Assembly (NCBI GenBank): GCA_022559845.1
Contig: CM040124.1
Coordinates: 73,803,491-73,867,490, forward strand
Length of the DNA: 64,000 nt
Direction: 5' to 3'
Source: Amorphophallus konjac
Lineage: Eukaryota > Streptophyta > Magnoliopsida > Alismatales > Araceae
Numbering within the stretch: the stretch's first letter is position 1; every line of letters starts with the position of its first letter. Of this stretch, positions 10,542 to 22,450 are shown in pieces. The position numbers and the translations under genes are program-made. The notes under the pieces were generated by a model, which did no database searches, was not told the DNA's origin, and was given only the letters and a program-made list of their open reading frames with translations.

Positions 10542-12018
10542 TGTTGTGTATGTTATTTTGATGATTACAAAATGTTTTTATTGTGATTTCATCATGTGGA
10601 TGTATTTGTGACTTTGTAAGGCTCATACATGTTTTGATGTTAGCACATTGCATATACATTGCATATACACTTTGTGAGATGGCTTTGTATTGAATGAGAA
10701 TGAATTTATGAAACATGCTTGAAAGAATGCATATGCCTTGTACTCAATGAGAACTCATGAGAAAACATGTTTGCATGTTTGGATATTTACTAATGTGTGT
10801 GATGCATGTGATGCATGCGATTGAAAGATTCTATGTTTATGACAATGCTCCTTGTGAAATCAATGCCTCATGAATGTTAGTTTTTATCAACAAGAATATC
10901 ATTTGAATGAATGAGTTCCCATGCTTTACTACATGCTTTGCATTTGGCATAATTGTTAACATTTGGGTAATGAAGTATTTTGATGTTGAAATTATTAAAG
11001 ATACAAGAAAGTGATTGAACGGTTGAGCTCCCATGTCATTATATTTGGTTGAATGATAGATTCATATTTATCATATCAAAACCTTGTCATTTGGTGAAAT
11101 GTGTTTTTGTTGGTTGTGAATGGAAAGCCAAATACATGTTTGAATAGGTTCAATGATGTATTTTGATGTGAACATATTCATAGTGTTATAGCATGATGCT
11201 CATATTTTGATTCTCATCTAACCTCGTGCTTTATCATGTGTTTCAGGTTGAATATTCATGGTTGATCATCAATGGATTATGGTAACATTTAATCATTTGT
11301 TTTTCCATGAATTCATGAAGGTTTGAAAGTTTTTTCCAAGCTTTTTTGGCATGGGTCGACCCTTAGGGTCGACTCTCAGTGTTTCTGTTCAAGACAGAAA
11401 CTTGTTTTAGCAGTCTGCCTACAGGGGTCGACCCCAGTGTGCCAGGATTTTTTTTTCTGGTCTGGCCGCCCGCTGGTTACACGAGGGTCGACCCCTGTGT
11501 GCCAGGATTTTTTTTCTGGTCTGGCTGCCCTCTGGTTACACGAGGGTCGACCCAAGGGTCAACCCTTTTGGAACGGGAGTTCCGTAAAGTGTTAAAACCT
11601 TTTCTAAACCCTATGAAACTTTACCAAACTACCCCCCAATGGTTCCTAATGTTATGAAGATATTTCTAACATGTTTTAGGAGGGTTATATGAGTCTTTTG
11701 GTCTTTCTCTATATATATGAATGTGAACTCCGAGTTTTGAAAGAGAAGAACCCTAATGCTCATTTATTCTATCTTATAGGAGAAGAAAAGGGGGAAACAG
11801 AAGATGAGCTCTTGCAAGGAGGATTTCATCTACATCCATGAAGATTTAAAGCTCGTGATAGAAGGAAAAGCGGAGCGACTCGAGGAGAGGAACAAGGTGA
11901 CGCCAGAATCGTGACCATCCGACAACGAGCCAAGAAGAGCCGGATTATTCTAAGAAGGGCGAGTTTCATACATGCTATATCTTCTTTGATTCAGTCCCTA
12001 GAGTTTGTTTGGAGTCTA
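10542..12018 (+). repeat. 5' LTR of element E, first segment
   Basis: Starts TGTTGTGTATGTTATTTTGA. A TATA-like ctatatatatg lies at about 11709-11719. It contains palindromes GGGTCGACCC at 11353 and related copies at about 11424, 11484 and 11544, the last three part of a 60-base tandem duplication. It is cut by F. The bases gtcta (12014-12018) are duplicated at 43084-43088, where the LTR resumes. Confidence 0.8.
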
Positions 12019-13325
12019 TGTTAGTATTGGTGTGCTACAGGCCAATTTAGGGTTGGGTAGGCCCAATAGTTGTATGATCTTGTTCTTTATTAATAAAGTG
12101 GTATTTGAGCGTAAATATGTGATTGTATATTACTTTACGATGTCCCTAGGATATGTGGTTGTAAAGTCAATTCGAGATGGGATCTCGATCATGAGACTGA
12201 TTTTACATGGACACATACCTTAAACTGTTCATGGTTGGAGGGTAATCACTCGGGGACTTTGATTACCTAGTAAACCAGTACACACGATGTGTGAGTGACC
12301 AGTCTCATGGTCATTGGTACGGGGCACCAACACATATGTGTAGGTGTATGTCCTTGGAGGATGTACACTGAACTGATCCGCTATTGGATCTTTAGATTGT
12401 TGATTATACCTAATGACAACTGAAGGTCCAACTGTCTCAGTAGTATCGTTGGTCCTTTGACCTGAGACATTGATCGGATCTTACACGAGGACTGGGATGG
12501 TTTAATTACTTGGCTAAGTGACTTTAACCATAAGGCATGAATTACCGAGTCATTAACCATTTCAGGATACGTGTGAAGATCATCAATGGTCAAGAGGGGA
12601 TCGCTCACTATCGGGTATATATCAGACAGTTAATGGGTCATGACACTGACGCTCCATTAAATCCCTGGCCAGGGTCGTGTGAGTTCGTTTAGAACAGACG
12701 TCATACACTTTAAGGAGGTCATGGTCAAATGGCACGATCATGGGGTTTGACAGAAACCATACCCTCGATCGAACCAGGCTCATAGTAGGAGCGAGGGATT
12801 ATAGCGATGCGGCAACTGTAGACTTACAGGTACCAGACAGACTGGTTTAAACCCGGCGTCCTTTAGGATCATGCGGATTTGCTTGACCCAACATGATCAA
12901 AGGTTCAGAATAAATTAAACTATTATTCGGCTCTAGTAGAAGCGAATAATAAGTTTAATTTACTTCTAATTGGGAATTAGAAGTTAATGGGCCTTAAAGT
13001 AGAGTGACTATGGGCCTAGAGGATCACACACAATGGATTCTTAGGTGACGGATTGTTATTGTACAAATATATATATTAATTCCCTTAAAAAAATTTTGGA
13101 AAGGCATATAAGAGGGGCTTAATATATATGTACAATAATGAAAAGGATATATATACGATTTTGGTCCTTATGGATTCTTTTCAAAAGGGCCTAATCCTAT
13201 GTATATGCCACCTACGTGAAAACATTCCTCTTCTTCGAACCAAGCATTACAAGAAGAAAAGTAGAGGTTTTCTCTCCTCCCCCTTCCTCCCACTTGCTCT
13301 CCCTCTCTCTCTAGAAGCTCTTTCT
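12019..13325 (+). repeat. 5' LTR of element F, first segment
   Basis: Matches 41486-42785 of the 3' LTR. It is interrupted after tttct (13321-13325) by element B. The same five bases recur at 35102-35106, and the undisturbed 3' LTR has the site once (near 42775), so it serves as the empty-site control. Confidence 0.92.
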
Positions 13326-14096
13326 TGTTGGGTTCGGTGCTATGTATTCAGAGGGGGGGGTGAATGAATACCCTTTAAAAACTTTCACCCAATTAACATT
13401 CTAGTGCTCAGAACTGCAGAATAAAAGCACTAAGACTAACTAAGAAAAACTAATTCAGTCATCTATTGAACCTGTAAGCAAATATGTAAAGTGCTCCTAA
13501 GCAACCATCTAATGTGCGCAGCAATTAGACAGATCAAACAAACACTCAATACCACTGTCAAACATGTAGTGTGCACAGCACTGAAATGAACACATGTAGA
13601 AGATCAACATATCTCGTCCCTATGCATTCATCTAGCGCCAAACACACAAAGAGATCAAACCACTGCACAATGAGTTTTTAGGTGGTTCGATCCTGCATAC
13701 CTACGTCCACCCCACACTCAAACCGAGTGTAGATTCCGCTGACTCACAGCTTGAACAGCTGGGCATCACAGCTTGCCATACAACCGCTGGGCAACACAGC
13801 TTGCCGTCCAGTGGAATCCACCACTGCAACGCTAGGAATTACAGCTTACCCGACCAGAGGCAACACCTCTGCAAACCGCTGGGCAATACAGCTTAGTCGC
13901 CCAGTGGAGTCCACCACTGCATTCGCTGACTAACAGCTTGAAGAAAAGTATAAAATGAAAAACGAAAGTATAAAATGAAAAACGAAATAAGAAAACACAG
14001 CAGCAGAAAGCTGTAAATGAAAAACACAATATAGCTCTTAACAAAGCAGACTGGCCTGGATTTGATCTACGGTCCAGTAAACAGATCTTCAGACTT

Positions 14097-14344
14097 TACT
14101 CTTCTTCTCTCGATCTCACTGTCTCTCTTTCTTTCTCTCTTTCTTTTGCTGCTCTCGCACTCTTCTTCTTTCTTCTTCTTCTTCTTTCTTCTTCTGCTCT
14201 CTGCCTCTCTTCTTCTTCTTTCTGTGGATCGTGGCTCTCTGCTGCTTCTCCTTCTGTCTCTCTGTACAGACTTCACCTCTTGTTCGAGCTACCTCCTTCT
14301 GCTCATTATCTATCTTCTTCTGAGGAAGAAGATATATATATATA
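14097..14344 (-). promoter_or_regulatory. TATA/TA-repeat and CT-rich microsatellite of the B LTR
   Basis: A run of alternating TA at 14332-14344 sits immediately downstream (in minus sense) of the motif array, at the expected core promoter place, and a (TTC)n-rich tract follows at 14097-14331. In the other LTR the TA run is about twice as long (22382-22406), a length change since insertion. The long serine/leucine frame on the plus strand here is low-complexity artefact. Confidence 0.5.
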
Positions 14345-14562
14345 GCAGCAGCAGATTAGGGCGGTGTGTGCTCTCCACATCTCCCGCCAAGAAGCCTCAG
14401 TCCACATGGCAGCATTTCAGCACAGTGCTTCCACGTGTCACGATCAGGGAACCTCGTCCTTCCTTGGATCACGTGCCTTCATTAGGCTCTGCAAAGGGTG
14501 CCTGTCAGACAGAGAATCAAATTATCTGTTTAAGTATATGCATTGTAGTGTATTGATTTCGC

Positions 14563-16081
14563 TGCATAGACTTGTGAAGGCGAATGCATTGTACAGACTC
14601 TGAAGAACAGCATCCAATGTATAGACTTAGGCAATGTAAGGACTTGCCAGTGTATGGACTTGATGAGCATTCAGCAATGTGCAGACTTCAACAAAACACA
14701 ACGTGCAGCATTGTATAGACTTGAATCACTAGATGCATGATGTACTGGCTTCAACTCAATGTATAGACTTCACGACTGATGAATGCAATGCACTGAACAA
14801 TGTATAGACTTAACGATGTGCAGACTTGCCAAGACAAATGAGCGATGTACATACTTGTGCAAGCAAAGTCTGTATAGACTTAGTCAGCAGACTAGCTCGA
14901 TGTACATACTTGCTCGTTGTTCAGACTTCATGGACGATGTACAGACATGCAAAGAGAAAGGCTGTATAGACTTGATGAGCGATGCAAGGCAAAGGAATGT
15001 ATATACTTCCAATGTATAGACTTGCCAACTGAGTGATGTACAATCTTGAACAATGAAGCTCTGTACAGACTTGATCAAGGCAAGGCAATCGAGTGTATAG
15101 ACTTTCAATGTATAGACTTGCCAAAGGGTCGATGTACAGACTTGAGGTTCACAATGTATGGACTTTGGCAACACAACAGCTATACAGACTTCCACTCAAC
15201 TGCGATGTATAAACTTGCCAAGGGAAACGACGATAAAGCTATCAGTGTATAGACTTTGAGTGCAACGTTGGTAAAGCTACCGATGTATAGACTTGCAAGT
15301 CGAACTGGTGGCTGTACAGACTTCACCTCGAGCTTCTACAGTGCAGTGTATAGGCTTAGAATCATATGAACATGGCGCTGTACAGACTTTGAGTGAGAGT
15401 CCAATGTGCAGACTTGCCACCGACCAATGTATAGACTTGATGGTTGTGAGACGATGGCCAAGACAATGCACAGACGGATGTATAGACTTAAGATGAGTGC
15501 ATGAACAGTCGGATGTACAGACTTCACTTGAAATAGTCCGTTGTACATACTTCCAATGCAATGCAATGTATGGACTTCAAATAAGATGCTGCATGAGACG
15601 CTGAAGTCTGTATAGACTTTGGCCAATGCATAAGATGCTTAGAAAGACGCTGGACGCTGTACAGACTTAGCCTAAGACAATGCATGAGACGGACGATGTA
15701 TAGACTTGGGCTGAATGCATGAACAGACCGTTGTACAGACTTGTAAAGCTTGAAGGCCAATGTAATGTATAGACTTACATGAGACGCTCAGTGTACACAC
15801 TTCAAGTCCAGTGTATAGACATTGCCTTAGACTCTAAATGAGACGGACGTTGTGCAGACTTTAGCCAATGCAATGTATAGACTTAAAGAATTGCTTCAAG
15901 TGGATGGCTGTACAGACTTCATGAATGTGCAGACTTGTCAACGAGATGCACAATGTATAGACTATGCACATGCATGAAGACGAGTGTATAGACTTGCTGA
16001 CCAATGCAGCAGAGTGTATAGACTTTAGGTAATGCATGCGATGCAACACAGTGAATAGACTGACTGTGGCTGTATAGACTT
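14563..16081 (-). repeat. Array of about 55 copies of an 11-base motif in the B 3' LTR
   Basis: The plus strand reads TGTATAGACTT or TGTACAGACTT, with single-base variants, about 55 times in 1.5 kb at irregular spacing of about 15-45 bases. Read in the element's sense the motif is AAGTCTATACA. The intervening sequence is variable. The other LTR carries the same array at 33205-34736. Confidence 0.85.
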
Positions 16082-16384
16082 CAGAAATGCATCTGAGGAG
16101 GGTCGACCCATCTAAGAAGGGGGTCGACCCATCTAAGTGCACTGATGCAGTATATGCACAGAAGAAGCAATACACCGATCTTAAAGCAAGCACAAAACAC
16201 TTTATGCACTTAGTATGGAACACTGCATGATTTAGCACACTCATGCATTCTTCACAAATCAGACATGGCACACTCATGCAATCTCCACAGACTAAATCAG
16301 ATATAACACACTCAAGCATTCTCCAGATAATATATCAGTCATATGCATTCATTCAATGTGATTTTCTTAGCAAAGCAATATGGT

Positions 16385-16619
16385 GACTCATTCATGTTGC
16401 TATCATTAAAACACCACATAATCATCAAAGCACAAGGGGCACAACAATCTCCCCCTTTTTGATGATGGCAACATAATGAGTCACACTGACTCGTCAAACT
16501 AGACTCATTCATGTTGCTATCATTAAAACACCACATAATCATCAAACCACAATGGGGCACAACAATCTCCCCCTTTTTGATGATGGCAACATAATGAGTC
16601 ACACTGACTCGTCAAACTA
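16385..16619 (-). repeat. Tandem duplication of LTR end plus polypurine tract (element B)
   Basis: Two units of about 117 bp (16385-16501 and 16502-16619) each contain the outermost 62 or so bases of the LTR, then the purine tract (minus sense AAAAAGGGGGAGAT), then flanking internal sequence. The LTR end at 16446 matches the other LTR exactly; the copy ending near 16565 differs at three places. The real boundary is therefore 16446. Confidence 0.8.
16447..16460 (-). other. Polypurine tract of element B
   Basis: Minus sense AAAAAGGGGGAGAT directly before the 3' LTR start TGTTGTGCCCC. It primes plus-strand DNA synthesis. Confidence 0.85.
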
Positions 16620-19077
16620 TTCTCCCCCTTTGACATAATCAAAAAGAATGAAAATGAAACATGGTTCATGAAAATGAAGTTCTCCCTTATGACAATGAAA
16701 CAGCTATCCCCCTATCAACATATATGATTGACTACTCTCCCTCTAGATGCAAATAAACCATAACTCCCCCTAAAGTACAGGAATGGACTCAGGTTATCTA
16801 ATAAATCAATCTGAAATCTGTCATTACAAAGAATCTGAATTCTGGTGAAAAGACCATGTACAGAATCAGAACTTATTGCAGAACAAGATGGAAGATTCCA
16901 ACAGTGTGGAGAGTAAAGTGATTGATGATAGAAGGGCAACAATAGACAACAATCATCACAAGACATCTCAATGAATAATTAGTCTGAATCTGATCAGGCT
17001 ATCTAGAAATCTGATCATGAGGGATTTTAATGCTTACACCACTTCAATAAGTCTTAAGAAGTGTAGACTCTTCTATCATAAAGGGTTATGAAGTGGCAAC
17101 TTAACCAATCTGATTTAATTTTGATGTATACCAAATTTGCCAAATTGAACTCAATACTCATATCTGAATCCAAGTTTTAATAAAGGTGAACCAAATAATC
17201 AGATAACACTCAGAAACAATCATCTTTTATCTTACACATATGATCTCAATAGCACCTTTGAAAAATATACAGATTAGTACTGAAGTTAAACACTTTTTCA
17301 AGAACATGAGTTGACAGATTTTTTAGGATAATTTCATTTGAAGCACATTATATTTTTCCTGAGTAATTTAGGTTAATCAACACCTTTTTACATGAGGCAC
17401 AACACGTCTCAGGTGAAGTGACCCAGTTACTCAGTGTGATAACTGTCATTGCCTCTCACTTTGAGAACAGAGTTAGCAATATGAGTGTCTTTTTACATGA
17501 GAAGACACCTTGATCAGAGGCCAGACTCCCCATTTACTCAACACAAATAAGCCATTGCTCTATCAGGTTTTGTTTCACTAAATTTTTATCATAGATAACT
17601 ATGGCACCTCATGACATGAGTTACTTTATTTCATTGATAAAGAACTCAGTTTCTCAGTGACCGAGTCATTGCTCTGAATTCACAATTTTTCATTTAGTCA
17701 ACATTTTTCAAGTTAATGTTTAACAACAATACACACTCTATGCATCTTAACCAAAGTAGCCCTGAATTCAAATTTTCAGATATCTGATGAGAGAGTCTAA
17801 GGTTTACATGACACATGTGGTTAAAGTTTATTAAACCTTATCATTCAGATATTTTCAATTCATTTAACTACAAATCTGAGAATACATTAATCTTATATCA
17901 GTCTGATTCAGTGATAATTCTTAAACCTATATGATAGGAGTTTCTACCAATTTCTCAGACTGAATTACATGACATGCAGCATAAGTTCCTCAAATCATAA
18001 CAATAAATTCAGCACCCAACAATCAATAGTACAAACAATTCAGTCACACCAGCTGAGAAGAATGTAAAAGGTGACTATAAGCTGGTGCAAGAGTAAATCA
18101 CCAATAGAGAAAAATTTCAGAAGAGTGAACATCAACACACAATAGCTGAGTCTGGAATTCAGACAGATCAACTGACATATAGTATCATGAAGGGAGTTGA
18201 AAGAAACTCTTCTTTAACAGCTCAACAAATAGAGGGCAGAATCCTTTTTCAAGAGAGAGAAATATGATATCATATGAGAGTTGATCAATTATTAGACAAG
18301 AGGTGTTCAAGATGTGACAATCAAAACACCAATTCTAAATGCTCCCCCTGTCTAGATGCAATGAATTTTCTTTTTAGGTTTTTCAACTGCACTACTCTTC
18401 ATATGCAACATCAGTGAAACTCCCCCTGACAAAGTGCATGAAATACAATTAATGAACTGCTCATGATTTTAGAATATGCTCAAGAAGAATTCATGCTTTG
18501 TTCAATCAGAGAGAGAATTTATCAAATGCATCAATTTCATTTCAATTTTTCAGATTTTTTAAATTTTATGATATTCAGTACACTGCTCTATATGAAAACT
18601 AGACCCTTGATACTTGGCGGAGAATCTGGTCTCAAGGACCATCTCACACATAGTAAGAACCTCCAGGCAGATTTCCCTGCCTTTTAGTAGCTTACCATTT
18701 ATATAGCAAAGTGGTCATGCAAAAAAATGCAGTGCAAAGCAGTCCAATATGCAGCCAGTTACTTCTTTTTGAGTTTTCAATATGATGATGTGCAATGCAT
18801 TCACATATGCAATTTCAGACAATCATCAATATGCAAATCATGTATGAGGAGAGTTCAGAAAATCCAAACATGACAATGCTAAACATGATAGAATGTGCAA
18901 AACACATATTTAACATGCTATGCTATCATCTAAAGGACACAACTTCAGAAGACAGAATTTAAACTGAGTTTTCAGAACTAACCTGAATAGTCCACTTCTG
19001 GGGGTTTCACTTTTGAGTGCCTTGGAATATTAACCCCTTTATTCTTCAGCTTCCAAGGCACACCTGCAGCAAGATAA
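16620..19077 (-). other. Non-coding 3' internal region of element B
   Basis: No frame here resembles protease, integrase, RT or an envelope-like protein. The stretch is AT-rich and has repeated purine-tract-like CTCCCCC runs on the plus strand, at about 16622, 16703, 16762, 18342 and 18420. Gag ends at its right border in sequence that in autonomous SIRE elements would lead into pol. Confidence 0.6.
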
Positions 19078-21084
19078 TCATTTTGATCCTGTAGTGATCC
19101 AAACAGCCTTGGGTCCTGCATTAGTCCTGACAGGTGTTCTGAACAATCTCTTAGCAGCATTATCATCATAGCCCATCAACTTATGGCTGGACAAGGAATA
19201 ACCAAATTGACCAGACTTACCATGATAACCAACAGAATTTAAGTTCCTATTATGCACCTTATTGTGAGCATTAAATTCATGTGCATGAACATTAAAACTT
19301 CTGTTATGTGCATGGGCATTTTGTTTTCTGAACCCTGCCACCCAGCACTCAGAGACTTTGTGGCCAGGTTTTCCACAATTAAAGCATGAAGCCACAGAAT
19401 TAGCAGAAGCATGATGCCCATGTGGATGAGCATGAATATTTCTTTTATTAACATGAAAATTTTTCTTTCCATAATCAGCCAGCCAACAGTTGACAGCTTT
19501 GTGGCCTAGCTTACCACATTCGAAACATACATTGTGCTTGCTTTTAGAACCAAACTTCTTTCTATCAACAATGTTTTTATTAACAGGGAAATTAACAAAT
19601 CCAGAGTTAGTTTTCTTTCCCTGAGCATGCCAGCAGAAGGCAGCAATGTGACCAAACTTCCCACAGCAATAGCATTGAATCTTCTTTTCCTGATCAGTAC
19701 AATGTTTCCTAAGATGATTTCTAGGATACTTTCTAACAATATTTCTTTCATCATTTATCAATGCTACACAGTTATGCATAATATGTCCAACCTTCCCACA
19801 ATAGTGACATGCTATACCCTTTTTATTCACATTCACTTGTTTGACAAAGTTGACATTCTCATGAGAGTGTGAATGTGTGTGTGAGCAGTGAGCAGCATGC
19901 ACATGTAAATCAGGGATAAATTTGGACTTATTCAAATCAGCATTTTTCTTTTGTTTTTGAATATTTTTCTGTTTCCTCTCTGAATTTTCAGCCTTTTTAG
20001 CAGTGAATTGAAAAATTGAGGAGCTGGATGAGTTAGCCTGTTCAGAGCTTTTCACAAAAATAGTTGATTTTCTCTTATCATTGTCGTTTTCATTCATAGG
20101 CACAAATCCAATCCCTTGTTTCTGAAAATTCACTTTAGAACCAAGCAGCTTATTCAAATTGTCTTTTCCTTTAACGAATTTTGACATAGAATTTTTCAGA
20201 TCTTCAATCTCAGAATTCAATGAAGCACTACTCACTTCATACTTGGATAGCTCTGATTCACAAACAATCAGCTGTTGTTGCAAAGCATCATTCAGGTTCT
20301 TCAGAGTTTCATTTTCTTGTTGAACCATTATTTCAATGTTGTTCTCATTTTCCTTCACAACTGATTTTCCTTTTTCAATTGATAACCATCTTTCAGAGAA
20401 GACAGTATTAAGAACCATTAGCTTTTTATTTTGATCTTTCAAGTAGGCATTTTCTTCTTTTAGAGATTTGATTTGTTCTTTTTGAAAACTGTCATCAGAA
20501 TCAAAATCATTAATCATGTCTTCGAGAATGGCACATGCTTTGCAAGAATTATTTTTACCAATGAGTTTGTTTCTAATATTCTCATTTTCAGATTTCAACC
20601 TGTTCAACTCATCTTTTTCTTTAATCATGTCAGATTTCAAGTTTTCATTTTCAGCTTTCAGACTTCTGACCTCATGCAACATTTCTTTACTTATTTTTCT
20701 CTTTTCAGATTTTAGTCTATCATATTTATTCAATAAATGCTCATTCAATGCAATCATGCTTTCCAGAGAAGGATTGTCAGTGTCAGAATTTACCTGTGAC
20801 GAAGTATCCTCCACATAGTCTTCATCTTCTTCTGTTGCCATGAGACATTTCGCTTTACCCTGGCTTCTGCTGCTTGCTATTATCTCGATCACTTCGGAGG
20901 CACTGCAGCAATCAACTACACAATGAAACTTGTCAGTGTTTATCGCCCTTTTGATTAGATTCAAGGCACTTTGATTTGCAGAGAATTTTCGTCTGTCTGA
21001 AGTTTTCCATAGGGATTCATCCTTTGGAACTTCATAAGGACTGTGAGCAATGACTATCCACAGATCTGGATTAGTCTGCATCAC
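19078..21084 (-). CDS. gag: Gag of element B, SIRE-type with coiled coil and four zinc knuckles
   Basis: About 668 codons. It would form the particle and bind RNA. Residues 110-310 are a heptad-rich coiled coil with many K, E, L and N (for example KSEKRKISKEML, ENENLKSDMIKEKDELNRL). Four CCHC knuckles follow: CHYCGKVGHIMHNC, CYCCGKFGHIAAFC, CFECGKLGHKAVNC and CFNCGKPGHKVSEC. They alternate with His-rich spacers (HAHPHGHH). The C-terminus, NAGPKAVWITTGSK, ends where pol should start. The true start is probably the ATG at 21159 (MELTADPPKFEG), but a TGA after 22 codons breaks it. The listed 5' end is a GTG, and the first inner ATG is at 21081. Apart from that stop the frame is intact. Confidence 0.85.
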   Translation of the reverse strand: MMQTNPDLWIVIAHSPYEVPKDESLWKTSDRRKFSANQSALNLIKRAINTDKFHCVVDCCSASEVIEIIASSRSQGKAKCLMATEEDEDYVEDTSSQVNSDTDNPSLESMIALNEHLLNKYDRLKSEKRKISKEMLHEVRSLKAENENLKSDMIKEKDELNRLKSENENIRNKLIGKNNSCKACAILEDMINDFDSDDSFQKEQIKSLKEENAYLKDQNKKLMVLNTVFSERWLSIEKGKSVVKENENNIEIMVQQENETLKNLNDALQQQLIVCESELSKYEVSSASLNSEIEDLKNSMSKFVKGKDNLNKLLGSKVNFQKQGIGFVPMNENDNDKRKSTIFVKSSEQANSSSSSIFQFTAKKAENSERKQKNIQKQKKNADLNKSKFIPDLHVHAAHCSHTHSHSHENVNFVKQVNVNKKGIACHYCGKVGHIMHNCVALINDERNIVRKYPRNHLRKHCTDQEKKIQCYCCGKFGHIAAFCWHAQGKKTNSGFVNFPVNKNIVDRKKFGSKSKHNVCFECGKLGHKAVNCWLADYGKKNFHVNKRNIHAHPHGHHASANSVASCFNCGKPGHKVSECWVAGFRKQNAHAHNRSFNVHAHEFNAHNKVHNRNLNSVGYHGKSGQFGYSLSSHKLMGYDDNAAKRLFRTPVRTNAGPKAVWITTGSK

Positions 21085-21363
21085 ATATTCTCAAAATTCA
21101 TTAAACCACTTGTAAAAACCTAGACCTTCAAACTTCGGGGGATCAGCAGTGAGTTCCATGCTTAGACAGAATAAGAGTTCTAAATAGAACACTAATCAAA
21201 CACAATGTAAGCAAATGAATCAACTCAGATCGCACCAAAGCCAAATGAGCAAAGCAAGGCACAAGTTAGTGAAACAAAACACGATCTCAAAAGACCCACT
21301 CTGAAATGCACCAACAGATAGCAGGATCTGCTGCGGATTGTAAGATCCTATGCACAGCAACCT

Positions 21364-21375
21364 GCTCTGATACCA
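21364..21375 (-). other. Primer binding site of element B (initiator Met tRNA)
   Basis: Minus sense TGGTATCAGAGC, two bases inside the LTR end at 21378. It is the standard plant initiator-methionine tRNA complement. Confidence 0.92.
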
Positions 21376-21377
21376 AG

Positions 21378-22450
21378 TGCTGGGTTCGGTGCTATGTATT
21401 CAGAGGGGGGTGAATGAATACCCTTTAAAAACTTTCGCCCAATTAAGATTCTAGTGCTCAGAACTGCGGAATAAAAGTACTAAGACTAACTAAGAAAAAC
21501 TAATTCAGTCATCTATTGAACCTGTAGGCAAATATGTAGAGTGCTCCTAAGCAACCATCTAATGTGTGCAGGAATTAGATAGATCAAACAAACACTCAAT
21601 ACCACTGTCAAACATATAGTGTGCGCAGCACTGAAATGAACACATGTAGAAGATCAACCTATCTTGTCCCTATGCATTCATCTAGCGCCAAACACACAAA
21701 GAGATCAAACCACTGCACAATGAGTTTTTAGGTGGTTTGGTCCTGTAGACCTACGTCCACCCCACACTCAAACCGAGTGTGGATTCCGCTGACTCACAGC
21801 TTGAACAGCTGGGCATCACAGCTTGCCATACAACCGCTGGGCAACACAGCTTGTCGTCCAGTGGAATCCACCACTGCAACGCTGGGAATTACAGGTTACC
21901 CGACCAGAGGCAACACCTCTGCAAACCGCTGGGCAATACAGCTTAGCCGTCCAGTGGAATCCACCACTGCATTCGCTGACTAACAGCTTGAAGAAAAGTA
22001 TAAAATGAAAAACGAAAGTATAAAATGAAAAATGAAATAAGAAAACACAGCAGCAGAAAGCTGTAAATGAAAAACACAGTATAGCTCTTAACAAAGCAGA
22101 CTGGCCTGGATTTGATCCACGGTCCAGTAAACAGATCTTCAGACTTTACTCTTCTTCTCTCGATCTCACTGTCTCTCTTTCTTTCTCTCTTTCTTTTGCT
22201 GCTCTCTCACTCTTCTTCTTTCTTCTTCTTCTTCTTTCTTCTTCTGCTCTCTGCCTCTCTTCTTCTTCTTTCTGTGGATCGTGGCTCTCTGCTGCTTCTC
22301 CTTCGGTCTCTCTGTACAGACTTCACCTCTTGTTCGAGCTACCTCCTTCTGCTCACTATCTGTCTTCTTCTGAGGAAGAAGATATATATATATATATATA
22401 TATATAGCAGCAGTAGATTAGGGCAGCGTGTGCTCTCCACATCTCCCGCC
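21378..22450 (-). repeat. 5' LTR of element B, first segment (U5 side)
   Basis: Matches 13326-14396 of the left LTR and begins TGCTGGGTTCGG on the plus strand. It is broken by element C after ccgcc (22446-22450), which recurs at 33027-33031. Confidence 0.9.

Larger units (their letters stand above)
13326..16446 (-). repeat. 3' LTR of element B (3121 bp)
   Basis: Plus-strand ends are TGTTGGGTTCGG and GGGGCACAACA. In minus sense the order is a 1.5-kb array of an 11-base motif (16081-14563), a TA-repeat TATA region (14344-14332), a purine-rich strand (CT-rich on plus, 14097-14331), and a U5-like end. Two copies of GGGTCGACCC lie near 16096 and 16124. The right-hand LTR has the same plan. Confidence 0.92.

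Noticed and set aside
14062..14556. Serine/leucine-rich frame of 164 codons, also at 22112-22543
   Set aside because: Produced by the TTC/CT microsatellite of the B LTR.
14783..15760. Cys/Leu-rich overlapping frames (also 33426-34403)
   Set aside because: Repeated translation of the 11-base motif in several phases, no protein-like features.
14563..16081. CRISPR array or satellite
   Set aside because: The repeated unit is only 11 bases, spacing is irregular, and the spacers are not shared.
16339..16602. Minus-strand 87-codon frame with an internal repeat
   Set aside because: Caused by the tandem duplication of the LTR edge and purine tract.
16620..18970. Envelope-like gene of a SIRE element
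   Set aside because: No minus-strand frame of useful length, signal peptide or membrane segment is present there.
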